Part shown: positions 24,819 through 33,600 of the stretch, piece by piece
Layout: each line of letters begins with the position of its first letter
How positions within the stretch are numbered: the first letter of the stretch is position 1
From: Clostridia bacterium
Lineage (GTDB): Bacteria; Bacillota; Clostridia; Christensenellales; CAG-917
Direction: 5' to 3'
Assembly: GCA_900763875.1 (NCBI GenBank)
Contig: CAAFLX010000003.1
Coordinates: 1 to 47,187, forward strand
Length of the DNA: 47,187 nucleotides
Program-made: the position numbers and the translations under genes
Notes under the pieces: model-generated
Database searches by the model: none
Told to the model about the DNA's origin: nothing
Seen by the model: the letters and a program-made list of their open reading frames with translations, nothing else

Positions 24819-26414
24819 ATGAGCAGTTACGTTCTTGCCTACGACGTGGGCACAACAGGCATCAAAACTTGTCTTATCGAAATCGACAAAAGTATCAAGA
24901 CGCTCTCGTCGGCGTCGCAAGGATACCAACTTTACATTCTCCCCGACGGCGGCGCGGAACAAGATTCGAACGAATGGTGGGAGGCAATGAAAGTCACGAC
25001 TCGCCGCATTTTTGAAAACTCTCAAATACGCCCCGAACAAATCGAAGGTATTTCGTTCTGCTCGCAAGCGCAGGGGCTTGTGCTTGTGGACAGAGATTGC
25101 ATCCCCGTACATCGCGCGTTCAGTTATATGGATCAGCGCGCCACAAAAGAGATAAAAGACGGCTTGCGATTCGGGCTTCAAATCGAGGGTGCAAACATTT
25201 TCAGACTCCTCAAATCCCTCGCCATCACCGGCGCAGCTCCGATGAGCGTAAAAGACCCGCTTTGGAAGTATTTGTGGCTCAAAAACAACGAGCCTGAAAA
25301 CTTCGAGCGCATATACAAGTGGCTCGACGTCAAGGAATATCTCATCGCGCGCATGACGGGCGAGTTTGTGATGACGCACGACTCCGCATTCGGCACGATG
25401 CTGTACGACCTAAAAAACAAGTGCATAAGCAAGGCTATGTGCAAGATGTACGGCATAAATCACAAGCATTTGCCAAGGCTGATCGAGTCCACCGAGTGCG
25501 CAGGCACTCTCACCCCCTTCGCCGCCGAGGAGCTGGGGCTTGTCAAAGGCATCAAAGTTTACGGCGGTGGTATGGACGCAAACCTCATTGGCGTGGGCGC
25601 AGGCTCAACGGGCGTGGGCGATACGCATATTTACAGCGGCACTTCGGGCTGGGTTGGCACTATCACCGAAAAACCCACCGTTGACGTGTCGTCAATGATT
25701 GCCGCAATCGTGGCGGCACAACCGGGCAAATACAACTACTTTGCCGAGCTTGAAACGTCGGGCAAATGCTTTGAGTGGGTCAAAGACCACATCGCGCTTG
25801 ACGAGTGCGGAATCTATATCCAAAAAAAGCACGTCACCGATGACCTCGAAAGCAAATATCTCTCCCTCTTCTCGTATATGACAACCATTGTAGACGATAT
25901 CCCGGCAGGCAGTGGCGGCGTTATTTTCACTCCGTGGCTGCACGGCAACCGCTGTCCGTTTGAAGACCCAAACGCAAGAGGTATGTTTTTCAACATCAGT
26001 TTGGAAACAGGCAAAACCCAACTCATACGCGCGGTGCTTGAAGGCATTTGCTATCACAAGCGTTGGATGCTCGAAGCCTCGTCAAAGAAAGTCAAGCCAT
26101 CCGACGTCATTCGTTTTGTCGGTGGCGGCGCGCGCGACGACTTCACCTGCCAAGTGCTTGCCGACATCACCGGACACGTCATCGAAACCGTTGACAATCC
26201 GCAAAATATCGGCGCAGTCGGAGCGGCGGCGTGCGTGGGAGTGGGACTTGGCATAATCCCATCTTTTGACGAAATCAAGCAGTTTATCCCTGCAAATCGC
26301 ACGTTCAACCCCAACTTTGAGTTGAAAGAGAAAGTTTACGACAAAGGTTTCGAGGTGTTCAAATCCCTCTACAAACAAAACAAAAAAGCGTTCAAAATCC
26401 TCAACGAAAACTAA
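24819..26414 (+). CDS. FGGY-family carbohydrate kinase, xylulokinase-like
   Basis: 531 residues. ATP/phosphate motif YDVGTTGIKT at the N-terminus, the catalytic-Asp segment GGGMDANLIGVGAG in the middle, and FVGGGARDDFTCQVLADITG in the C-terminal ATPase lobe, as in XylB-type enzymes. It phosphorylates a ketose or polyol. No isomerase, sugar transporter or regulator is adjacent, so the substrate is open: xylulose is the best guess by family. AAGGTGG ribosome site. Monocistronic. Confidence 0.85.
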   Translation: MSSYVLAYDVGTTGIKTCLIEIDKSIKTLSSASQGYQLYILPDGGAEQDSNEWWEAMKVTTRRIFENSQIRPEQIEGISFCSQAQGLVLVDRDCIPVHRAFSYMDQRATKEIKDGLRFGLQIEGANIFRLLKSLAITGAAPMSVKDPLWKYLWLKNNEPENFERIYKWLDVKEYLIARMTGEFVMTHDSAFGTMLYDLKNKCISKAMCKMYGINHKHLPRLIESTECAGTLTPFAAEELGLVKGIKVYGGGMDANLIGVGAGSTGVGDTHIYSGTSGWVGTITEKPTVDVSSMIAAIVAAQPGKYNYFAELETSGKCFEWVKDHIALDECGIYIQKKHVTDDLESKYLSLFSYMTTIVDDIPAGSGGVIFTPWLHGNRCPFEDPNARGMFFNISLETGKTQLIRAVLEGICYHKRWMLEASSKKVKPSDVIRFVGGGARDDFTCQVLADITGHVIETVDNPQNIGAVGAAACVGVGLGIIPSFDEIKQFIPANRTFNPNFELKEKVYDKGFEVFKSLYKQNKKAFKILNEN

Positions 26415-26437
26415 ACCTCACATCAAAAATCATTGTA

Positions 26438-26467
26438 AAAAGTCGCTTGCAACCGCAAGCGACTTTT
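26438..26467. terminator. Bidirectional terminator between the kinase and the salvage cluster
   Basis: Perfect 13-bp stem AAAAGTCGCTTGC / GCAAGCGACTTTT with an AACC loop and T-tracts on both strands. It can stop both the plus-strand kinase and the minus-strand cdd transcript. A second, imperfect inverted repeat (GACAATGG...CCATTGTC, 26510-26544) lies between it and cdd. Confidence 0.92.
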
Positions 26468-26553
26468 CTATAAACGTGTTTGTTGCAAAACTGCATTATT
26501 TTGTTTTTTGACAATGGGGTATGGATTCGACATATACCATTGTCGCCTATCGT

Positions 26554-26958
26554 TTACAGTTCTTCACCCGTGAATCGCAAGGGCATAACCTCGTCGAAAG
26601 TGAAGACTTTGAAGTTGTCGGGAGTGCCGAGCACCACTTCAAAAGTGCCGTCACAAAACTCTGCCATAACCTGGCGGCATACGCCGCAAGGGGCGCACAT
26701 CGGAGAGATTTCGCCCTCTCTGCCACCTACGATTGCAATGCGTTCAAACTCTCTTTCGCCCTCGCTTATCGCCTTTGCAAAAGCCGTGCGTTCGGCGCAA
26801 ATTGTGGGAGAAAAGGCGGCGTTTTCAAAGTTGCAACCCGTGTATTCCTTTCCGCTTTTGCCAACCAGCACCGCCCCCACTCTAAAATGCGAATAGGGTG
26901 TGTAGGACATTTTGCGCATATCGTTTGCCTTGTCCATAAGGCGTTTGTAATCGGTCAT
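26554..26958 (-). CDS. cdd: Cytidine deaminase
   Basis: 134 residues, usual for the tetrameric small enzyme. Zinc/catalytic motifs are CAERTA and PCGVCRQ. It deaminates cytidine and deoxycytidine to uridine/deoxyuridine, which Pdp then cleaves. Start at 26958 with AAGGAGG; the longer frame overlaps deoB. Last gene of the salvage cluster. Confidence 0.95.
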   Translation of the reverse strand: MTDYKRLMDKANDMRKMSYTPYSHFRVGAVLVGKSGKEYTGCNFENAAFSPTICAERTAFAKAISEGEREFERIAIVGGREGEISPMCAPCGVCRQVMAEFCDGTFEVVLGTPDNFKVFTFDEVMPLRFTGEEL

Positions 26959-26977
26959 AAAAACCTCCTTGTCGGCG

Positions 26978-28141
26978 TTATTTTGTGACGCTTGCGAGGA
27001 AACTTGCGCCCGCGGTGTCCTTTTTGTCAACGCCGAGATAGTCGAGGACGGTTGCGCTGATATCGGCAAACGTGTTCCTCGTGCCGAGGTTTACGCCCTC
27101 TTTGATATGCTTGCCGCAAACAAGCATGGGCACGTATTCGCGCGAATGGTCGGTGGACGGCGTGGAGGGGTCGCAACCGTGGTCGGCGGTGATAATCAAG
27201 ATATCGTCCTCGCGCATATTGGGCAAAAACTCGCCCAGTTGCACGTCAAATTCGGTCATGGCGTTTGCATATCCGACAACGTCGTTTCGGTGTCCGTACT
27301 TCATATCGAAGTCCACCAAATTGACAAAGCAAAGCCCCTCGAAGTCGCGTTTTTGTATGTCGAGGGTGACTTGCATACCGTGCGTATTGGACGTGGTGCG
27401 GTTGGATTCGCTCACGCTCTTGCCTGCGAAAATGTCGTAGATTTTGCCAACGGATATGGTGGCAAGTCCTGCATCTTTCAGACAATCCAGCATGGTCGTA
27501 TGCGGCGGAATAAGCGAATAATCGTGACGATTTGCCGTGCGCGTGTAGGGCCACTCTCCCGTGAACGGACGGGCGATAACCCTGCCAACGCCGTGCTCGC
27601 CTTGCAGCATTTCACGCGCGATTTCGCAATATTTGTAGAGTTCGGGCACAGGGACGTAGCTCTCGTGCGCGGCGATTTGAAAAACGCTGTCCGCCGACGT
27701 GTACACAATGAGCGCGCCAGTTTCGACGCTCTCTTTGCCATAGTCCTTTATAACTTCCGTGCCCGAATAGGGCTTGTTGCAAAGCACCTTTCTGCCCGTG
27801 CGTTTTTCAAACTCTTTTATCACGTCGTCGGGGAATCCGTTCGGATAGGTCGGCAGAGGCTTTGGCGAAACGATGCCTGCAATCTCCCAGTGTCCTATCG
27901 TCGTATCCTTTCCCATCGACGTTTCTTTGAGGCGTGCGAAACTACCCTTTGGGCGCGCCACTCCTCCGCCCACGGTATCGATGTTGAAAAGACCTAGGTC
28001 GATGAGGTTTGGGCAATGGAAATGCTCGTCGTTGCGTATTGCGCCGAGCGTGTTGCTCCCTTCGTCGTGCCAAAGATAGGAGTCGGGCATTTCGCCGCAA
28101 CCGCAGCTATCGAGCACGATAATAAAAACTCGTTTGCTCAT
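26978..28141 (-). CDS. deoB: Phosphopentomutase
   Basis: 387 residues. Alkaline-phosphatase-fold enzyme interconverting ribose/deoxyribose 1- and 5-phosphate. Metal ligands: VLDSCGCGEMPD at the N-terminus, MGKDTTIGHWE with the phospho-accepting Thr, and TADHGCDPSTPSTDHSREYVP near the C-terminus. ATG 28141 with AAGGTG. It links the nucleoside phosphorylases to DeoC. Confidence 0.96.
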   Translation of the reverse strand: MSKRVFIIVLDSCGCGEMPDSYLWHDEGSNTLGAIRNDEHFHCPNLIDLGLFNIDTVGGGVARPKGSFARLKETSMGKDTTIGHWEIAGIVSPKPLPTYPNGFPDDVIKEFEKRTGRKVLCNKPYSGTEVIKDYGKESVETGALIVYTSADSVFQIAAHESYVPVPELYKYCEIAREMLQGEHGVGRVIARPFTGEWPYTRTANRHDYSLIPPHTTMLDCLKDAGLATISVGKIYDIFAGKSVSESNRTTSNTHGMQVTLDIQKRDFEGLCFVNLVDFDMKYGHRNDVVGYANAMTEFDVQLGEFLPNMREDDILIITADHGCDPSTPSTDHSREYVPMLVCGKHIKEGVNLGTRNTFADISATVLDYLGVDKKDTAGASFLASVTK

Positions 28142-28177
28142 ATTTTTCACCTTATAAAACTTTGCTCGATGTGCTTT

Positions 28178-28885
28178 TTAGGCAAGTTCGAGCGCGATTT
28201 CCATCATTTTCGTGAAGGAATTTTGCCTTTCTTCGGCGGTCGTATTCTCCTCGGGATAGATGAAACTGTCGCTGACGGTGCATATGCACAACGCCTTTTT
28301 GCCAAGACGCGCCGCATTGCAGTAGAGCGCGGCGGATTCCATTTCAACGCCGAGAACGCCCATTTTTGCCCATTGCATACCGCTGTTTGCGTCGTCGTAG
28401 AACGTGTCGGACGAGAAGATGTTGCCCACCTTGTAGTTTACGCCCGATTTTTCGCAAAGTTCCGCCGCTCTGCGCACAAGCTCGAAGTCCGCAATCGGGC
28501 AGAACGTGCCGGGAAGATTGTATTGCATTGCATAATTTCCGTTGGTGCATGCGCCCATTGCTATGATGATGTCGCGCGCGTGCAAGTCCTTGTCGAACGA
28601 GCCGCACGAGCCGATGCGAATGATGTTTTTCACGTCGTAAAACTTGAAAAGTTCATAGGAATAAATGCCGATTGCAGGCTGTCCCATGCCCGACGCCATC
28701 ACGGATACGCGCTTGCCCTTGTAGTAGCCCGTATAGCCGTTTACGCCCCTGACGTTGTTGACGAGGACGGCGTTTTCAAGGAAGTTTTCCGCAATAAACT
28801 TGGAGCGAAGAGGATCGCCCGGCATAAGAACGGTGTCGGCAAAATCGCCGAGTTTTGCTGTGATATGAGGGGTTGGTACTGACAT
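28178..28885 (-). CDS. deoD: Purine-nucleoside phosphorylase, DeoD type
   Basis: 235 residues, hexameric PNP type. Motifs are MPGDPLRSKFIAE (phosphate binding), RIGSCGSF, and GVEMESAAL plus TVSDS (ribose and base binding). It cleaves purine (deoxy)nucleosides to base and pentose 1-phosphate. GGAG site 9-10 nt before the ATG; 36-nt gap to deoB. Confidence 0.96.
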   Translation of the reverse strand: MSVPTPHITAKLGDFADTVLMPGDPLRSKFIAENFLENAVLVNNVRGVNGYTGYYKGKRVSVMASGMGQPAIGIYSYELFKFYDVKNIIRIGSCGSFDKDLHARDIIIAMGACTNGNYAMQYNLPGTFCPIADFELVRRAAELCEKSGVNYKVGNIFSSDTFYDDANSGMQWAKMGVLGVEMESAALYCNAARLGKKALCICTVSDSFIYPEENTTAEERQNSFTKMMEIALELA

Positions 28886-28941
28886 AATTTTTCTCCGTTA
28901 GGTTTATTTTTTTGCACGCAAGGATAGATTGCGCGATATGG

Positions 28942-28967
28942 GCATACCTGCAAAAGCGCAAGTATGC
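28942..28967. other. Hairpin in the deoC-deoD gap
   Basis: GCATACCTGC / GCAAGTATGC: ten base pairs with one G-U possible, 6-nt loop, no adjacent T-run on the transcribed strand. It lies in the 190-bp gap between deoC and deoD and might stabilise or process the polycistronic mRNA. Confidence 0.4.
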
Positions 28968-29075
28968 AACCGTTTTGTTTTTGATATATTCACGTTTGCT
29001 CACGTGTGACGACAAGCATAAACCGTCCTTGCAAAAATGCGCAAACTTTCATGTATGGCGGAGCGCATATGCACG

Positions 29076-29744
29076 TCAATATTCGCCGTCGCTCTCCTGC
29101 TTTTTGACAATCTTGACAATGCGGCTTGTGCCGAGCCTCGTTGCGCCAAGCTCGATGAATTTTTCGGCGTCCTCAACCGAGGATATGCCGCCTGCCGCCT
29201 TCATTTGTACACCCTTGCCCACGTGCTTTGCAAACAATGCGATATCGTCAAAAGTTGCGCCTGCTTTTGAAAATCCAGTCGAAGTTTTGATGAAATCCGC
29301 ACCCGCATTTGTGACAAGCTCGCACATCTTGATTTTTTCGTCGTCGGTGAGCAAACAGGTTTCGATGATGACTTTGAGAATCTTGTCGCCGCACGCTTTT
29401 TTGAGGGTTCTTATCTCGTTTTCAACGTAGTCGTAATTGCCTGCTTTAAGCTCGCCGATGTTGATGACCATATCGATTTCGTCTGCGCCGTTTTGGATTG
29501 CGTCCTTGGTTTCAAACTCTTTGACGGCGGTTGTGTTGTAGCCGTTGGGAAAGCCGATGACGGTGCAAATCGCCACTCTTCCCTTTGCATACTCGCTTGC
29601 CCTTTTGACGTAGCAAGGCGGAATGCAAACAGATGCGGTTTGATATTTCATACCGTCGTCGCATATGGCTTTGATGTCATCCCACGTTGCGGTTTGCAAA
29701 AGCAAAGTGTGGTCGCATTTGCTCAAAATTTCTTTGATATCCAT
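29076..29744 (-). CDS. deoC: Deoxyribose-phosphate aldolase
   Basis: 222 residues. Class I aldolase cleaving deoxyribose 5-phosphate to glyceraldehyde 3-phosphate and acetaldehyde. The Schiff-base Lys is in DFIKTSTGFS and the second Lys in MKAAGGI; DEIDMVINIG and TVIGFPNG are intact. GAGGTG site. It is followed after 190 bp by deoD. Confidence 0.96.
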   Translation of the reverse strand: MDIKEILSKCDHTLLLQTATWDDIKAICDDGMKYQTASVCIPPCYVKRASEYAKGRVAICTVIGFPNGYNTTAVKEFETKDAIQNGADEIDMVINIGELKAGNYDYVENEIRTLKKACGDKILKVIIETCLLTDDEKIKMCELVTNAGADFIKTSTGFSKAGATFDDIALFAKHVGKGVQMKAAGGISSVEDAEKFIELGATRLGTSRIVKIVKKQESDGEY

Positions 29745-29890
29745 ATATTTTCACCTCAAATTAAATTTTTATTTTTGCAATTCTCTCGCGTAGTTGCCGC
29801 ATAGAGTCTTGCGCTTTGTGGTTGTGTTCGTCTTGTCAATTTGTGGCTCAAATCGCAAAATGAGCGGTTTATCTTGCCGATTTTGACGTT

Positions 29891-30505
29891 TTAAGCATTG
29901 ATTCTGTGAAGTATAGCGTTGACAATCATTTCATACGCAACTTCGTTGTAGCCGCCCTCGGGCACGATGATGTCGGCAACTCGCTTTGTAGGCTCGATGA
30001 AATGCTCATACATCGGCTTGACGGTGAAAAGATATTGATTCACCACCGATTCAAGACTTCTGCCTCTTTCTTTTACGTCGCGCAAAATCCTGCGAAGTAT
30101 GCGCACGTCTGCGTCCGTGTCCACAAAAATTTTGATGTCTTGAAGGCGCAAAAGGTCGGCGTTGTAAAAGTTGAGCAAGCCTTCCAAAATGATGACTTTC
30201 GCGCTTTTCAACTCCCTCACCTCGTCGGTGCGCATATACATTGTGAAGTCGTAGACGGGGTGAAAAATCGTCGCTCCGCTTTTGAGCAAGGACAGATGTT
30301 CAACAAGCAAATCCGTGTCGAAAGCGTCGGGGTGATCATAGTTGATTTTAACTCGCTCCTCAAAGGGAATATCTCTGTTCGACTTGTAGTAGGAGTCCAT
30401 ACTCAACATAACCGCGTCCTTGCCGAACGCTTTGCAGATTCTGCTTGCGAGCGTTGTTTTTCCGCTGCCCGTGCCGCCGCATATGCCGATGACGATACTG
30501 TCCAT
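29891..30505 (-). CDS. udk: Uridine kinase
   Basis: 204 residues. P-loop GICGGTGSGKTTLA (residues 6-19), SMDSYYK substrate segment, RRILRDVKERGR lid. It phosphorylates uridine/cytidine, the salvage alternative to phosphorolysis. Start at 30505 with GAGGTG; the upstream extension lies in tdk. The tdk stop is 7 nt upstream; 146-bp gap to deoC. Confidence 0.94.
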   Translation of the reverse strand: MDSIVIGICGGTGSGKTTLASRICKAFGKDAVMLSMDSYYKSNRDIPFEERVKINYDHPDAFDTDLLVEHLSLLKSGATIFHPVYDFTMYMRTDEVRELKSAKVIILEGLLNFYNADLLRLQDIKIFVDTDADVRILRRILRDVKERGRSLESVVNQYLFTVKPMYEHFIEPTKRVADIIVPEGGYNEVAYEMIVNAILHRINA

Positions 30506-30512
30506 TTTCACC

Positions 30513-31109
30513 TCACAAATACAAGCCTTTCGACTCCTGCTCGGCTTTCTTTTTGAGCCAGCATTTCCTGCACATCGCAATATAGCGATCGTTGCCGCCA
30601 AGGCATACTTGCTCGCCCTTGAAAACCACGTTGCCGTGGTCGTCGAGGCGCGCGTTGACGGTCGCTTTTGCGCCGCACTTGCACACGGACTTGATTTCGC
30701 TTATCGACTCGGCAATCTCGAAAAGTCGCTTGCTGCCGGGGAACATATGCGTCGTAAAGTCCGTCGCAAGCCCGAAACACAGCACGGGAACGTCAAAGTC
30801 AATCACGATTTGTCCAAGCTCATCCACCTGCTTTGGGGTGAGAAATTGGCACTCGTCCACGATGATGACGTCAAAACCGCTGTACTTGTTCTTGTAGAGC
30901 GCGTGCAAATCTTCCTCTTGCGATACGGCGATTGCCTCTGCCGACAGCCCGATGCGCGAGCGCGTTATGGTTGCGCCGTCGCGAGTGTCCACGGTGGGTT
31001 TTATGAGCATGACTTTCATGCCTCTTTCTTCATAGTTGAACTTGGTGATGAGTGCTTGAGCCGTCTTGGAGCTGCCCATTGCACCGAATTTGAAATAGAG
31101 TTTTGCCAT
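30513..31109 (-). CDS. tdk: Thymidine kinase
   Basis: 198 residues, type II. P-loop FGAMGSSKT, Walker-B-like VDECQFL, and a zinc site (VCKCG plus CRKC). Spacing and the GEQVCLGGNDRY segment resemble E. coli Tdk. It phosphorylates thymidine/deoxyuridine. AGGA site. Confidence 0.95.
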   Translation of the reverse strand: MAKLYFKFGAMGSSKTAQALITKFNYEERGMKVMLIKPTVDTRDGATITRSRIGLSAEAIAVSQEEDLHALYKNKYSGFDVIIVDECQFLTPKQVDELGQIVIDFDVPVLCFGLATDFTTHMFPGSKRLFEIAESISEIKSVCKCGAKATVNARLDDHGNVVFKGEQVCLGGNDRYIAMCRKCWLKKKAEQESKGLYL

Positions 31110-31153
31110 TTGTATATCCTTTTTGTGTCTTGCGCTAGTTGTAAAAAATCTTG

Positions 31154-32455
31154 TTATTCCACCCTATCCAAAACGATTGGACGTTGAATAGGAGCGTCGT
31201 CGCCAATCTCGGTCGAGGCATAAAACTTGTCAAGAGCAGGCGCAAACCTCTTTTGGTCGGAGGTGTACATAATTGCAATCTCCTCACCTTCTTGCACGAA
31301 ATCGCCCGTCTTCTTTTTCAGCACGATACCCGCCGAAAAGTCGATACTCTCCTCTTTGGTATTTCTGCCTGCGCCGAGGAGCAAGCTCGAAATGCCGTAT
31401 CCCTCGGTGTCAACGCGCTTTATATATCCGCTCTTTTGCGCCTTTACGCTCATTGTGTAGGGAGCTTTTTCAAACTTGTCGGGATTGTCGATACACTCAA
31501 CGTCGCCGCCCTGCGCCTTGACCATCTTTTTGAACGTTGCAAGCGCACTTCCGTCTTCGAGCGCGCCTTTGACCATCTTTTCGCACTCTTGCAAACTGCC
31601 CTTGCCCGCAAGATAGAGCATATTCGAGGCAAGAATTTGGCAAATCTCGGTGAAATCCGCAGGGCCGCGTCCGTTCATTGTGTCTATCGCCTCTTTGACT
31701 TCGAGAGTGTTGCCGATTGCCTCGCCCAAAGGTCTGTCCATATCAGTGATGAGCGCAAGCATCTTTTTGCCTGCCTGCTTGCCGATCTCAACCATAGTCT
31801 TTGCCAAGTTGCGGCTGTCCTCTATGGTTTTTGTAAACGCTCCGCTGCCCGTCTTGACGTCAAGCACGATGCAGTCGTCGTCGGCGGCAAGTTTTTTGCC
31901 CATTATGCTCGAAACGACAAGCGGCATACTGTCAACCGTCGCCGTTACGTCACGCAGAGCGTAAAGTTTTTTGTCGGCAGGCGCAAGGTCTTTGTTTTGC
32001 CCCACGATACAAACTCCGATGTCGTTGACGTTTTTCAAAAATTCTTCTTCCGACAAGTCCGTTTTGAACCCAGGAATAGATTCCAACTTGTCAATCGTGC
32101 CGCCCGTGTGTCCAAGCCCTCTGCCGCTCATTTTTGCAACCTTTACGCCAAGAGAGGCAACCAAGGGCGCAACGACAAGACTTGTCTTGTCCCCAACGCC
32201 GCCCGTCGAGTGCTTGTCAACTCGTATGCCGTTTATCGACGAAAAATCGAGGCGTTGTCCCGAATCGCGCACGGCAAACGTCAATGCGACGGTCTCGTCA
32301 AAACTCATACCGTTGAAGAAAATCGCCATAAGCAACGCCGACGCCTGATAGTCGGGAATCTCGCCCTTGACGTAACCGTCAATGAAGAAATCTATTTCTT
32401 TTTTGTCAAGTTCCCCACCGTCGCGTTTTTTGCGGATGATGTCGTACATTCTCAT
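31154..32455 (-). CDS. pdp: Pyrimidine-nucleoside phosphorylase
   Basis: 433 residues, usual for Pdp/DeoA. The phosphate-binding DKHSTGGVGDKTSL and KMSGRGLGHTGGT signature are present, with the C-terminal domain for pyrimidine phosphorylases. It cleaves uridine/thymidine. GGGAGGG ribosome site before ATG 32455. First gene of the salvage unit; the gap to tdk is 44 bp. Confidence 0.95.
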   Translation of the reverse strand: MRMYDIIRKKRDGGELDKKEIDFFIDGYVKGEIPDYQASALLMAIFFNGMSFDETVALTFAVRDSGQRLDFSSINGIRVDKHSTGGVGDKTSLVVAPLVASLGVKVAKMSGRGLGHTGGTIDKLESIPGFKTDLSEEEFLKNVNDIGVCIVGQNKDLAPADKKLYALRDVTATVDSMPLVVSSIMGKKLAADDDCIVLDVKTGSGAFTKTIEDSRNLAKTMVEIGKQAGKKMLALITDMDRPLGEAIGNTLEVKEAIDTMNGRGPADFTEICQILASNMLYLAGKGSLQECEKMVKGALEDGSALATFKKMVKAQGGDVECIDNPDKFEKAPYTMSVKAQKSGYIKRVDTEGYGISSLLLGAGRNTKEESIDFSAGIVLKKKTGDFVQEGEEIAIMYTSDQKRFAPALDKFYASTEIGDDAPIQRPIVLDRVE

Positions 32456-32502
32456 ATATCCCTCCCGCGCGCCAGCGCACGCATACTTGGTTTGTCCATA
32501 TT

Positions 32503-32508
32503 ATTATA
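32503..32508 (-). promoter_or_regulatory. Possible -10 of the nucleoside-salvage operon
   Basis: Minus strand TATAAT, about 48 nt before the pdp ATG. The -35 at 17 nt (TTTTAT) is poor, so an activator or another start may be involved. The 304-bp gap to the NagD-like gene otherwise holds only the terminator at 32714-32741 and sequence in which I see nothing. Confidence 0.4.
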
Positions 32509-32713
32509 CAATATAACTTGCAATAATAAAAGACCCAATTTTCAATTTGCAATCCAACGAAAAAATCGGAGCAAAATTGAGCCAAAGCAAAACGCCACCG
32601 AATCTTGAAAAAGCAATATGTTGTGCCTGCGCGCTTTGAGCAATCGGCAAGAGGCTAAAACAGTAGGCGGCGCAAGCGTCGGTCATAAGCGCAAAAAGCG
32701 GCTTTTGACAAGC

Positions 32714-32741
32714 AAAAACCCCTCGCAACATCTGCAAGGGG
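32714..32741 (-). terminator. Intrinsic terminator of the NagD-like gene
   Basis: Minus strand CCCCTTGCA-GATGT-TGCGAGGGG (one U-G pair) followed by TTTTTG, 19 bp past the stop codon. Confidence 0.88.
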
Positions 32742-32759
32742 CTTGTCAATGCGTTTTTC

Positions 32760-33545
32760 TTATTTTACAAGCGGCACGATGTCCTTCACCTTGTCCAGAA
32801 CGTAGTCGGGTTTGATTTTGGATTTTGGCAGCATATCGGCGGTTGTTTCGCCCGAAAGCACCAAAACGGAAACAAAACCGCAATTTTTGCCAAACGCCAC
32901 GTCGGTGTATAGTCTGTCGCCAACCATTGCGATTTTCTTTGCAGGGAGATTGTACTTCATTGCAAGACGCTTGCCCGCCGTCTTGTGAGGCTTGCCCATG
33001 ATGATGTCGGGAGTGCGGTCAACCGTCAAGCGGATCGCCTCGATGAGCGCGCCGACGTCGGGCATCGGACACTCGGGAGCGGGACAGAAAAAGTCGGGGT
33101 GCGTGGAGATGTACGGCAGTCCATTGTGCAAAAATTTGCAAAATCTGTACAGCTTGTCATAGGTGAGCGACGTGTCGAATCCGATGACGCAAATGTCGGG
33201 ATTTTCCTCGTCAAGCTCGATGCCGTAGAGCGCAAACTCGCTTTTGAGCCTTTCGTTGCCAAGCAAAAACACTTTTTTGCCGCGGTAGTTGTCCAAGATA
33301 TATTCGCAAGTCACCTGACCGCTGGTGTAGATTTCGTCTGCGTAGGTGCGCAGTCCCAAATTGTTGAGCCTTGCGATGTAGTCGGTGTGCATTCTCGACG
33401 AATTGTTGGTGAAAAAGCATATGCGCTTGCCCATAGCACGCAACTCGTTGATTGCGGCAAACGAGCCTTCGATTTCGTCGTCGCCGATGTACACCGTGCC
33501 GTCAAGGTCGAACACGAACAATTCCACGTCTTTGATGTTTTTCAT
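32760..33545 (-). CDS. NagD-like HAD-IIA phosphatase
   Basis: 261 residues. Motif I FDLDGTVY, motif II FFTNNSS, a C2-type cap, motif III Lys in MGKPHK and motif IV MVGDRLYTDV. Related enzymes dephosphorylate nucleotides, glycerol phosphate or 4-nitrophenyl phosphate; the true substrate is not readable. GAGG site; downstream of the dehydrogenase-like gene by 55 bp and probably co-transcribed. Confidence 0.9.
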   Translation of the reverse strand: MKNIKDVELFVFDLDGTVYIGDDEIEGSFAAINELRAMGKRICFFTNNSSRMHTDYIARLNNLGLRTYADEIYTSGQVTCEYILDNYRGKKVFLLGNERLKSEFALYGIELDEENPDICVIGFDTSLTYDKLYRFCKFLHNGLPYISTHPDFFCPAPECPMPDVGALIEAIRLTVDRTPDIIMGKPHKTAGKRLAMKYNLPAKKIAMVGDRLYTDVAFGKNCGFVSVLVLSGETTADMLPKSKIKPDYVLDKVKDIVPLVK

Positions 33546-33600
33546 TTTTTCCTCTGTATTGAAAGTCGTATTTTGTATATTTTTGTCGATTTGCAGATGT

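Noticed and set aside
26510..26544. Imperfect inverted repeat as the terminator of cdd
   Set aside because: It has no T-run on the transcribed strand and two unpaired positions; the 13-bp stem at 26438-26467 is a much better terminator.
30513..31109. CXC cysteine spacing in thymidine kinase as an anomaly
   Set aside because: E. coli-type Tdk has the same CXCG spacing, so this is normal for the subfamily.
31151..32608. 485-residue plus-strand frame opposite pdp
   Set aside because: Antisense shadow with no recognisable domain; pdp has full motifs and SD.
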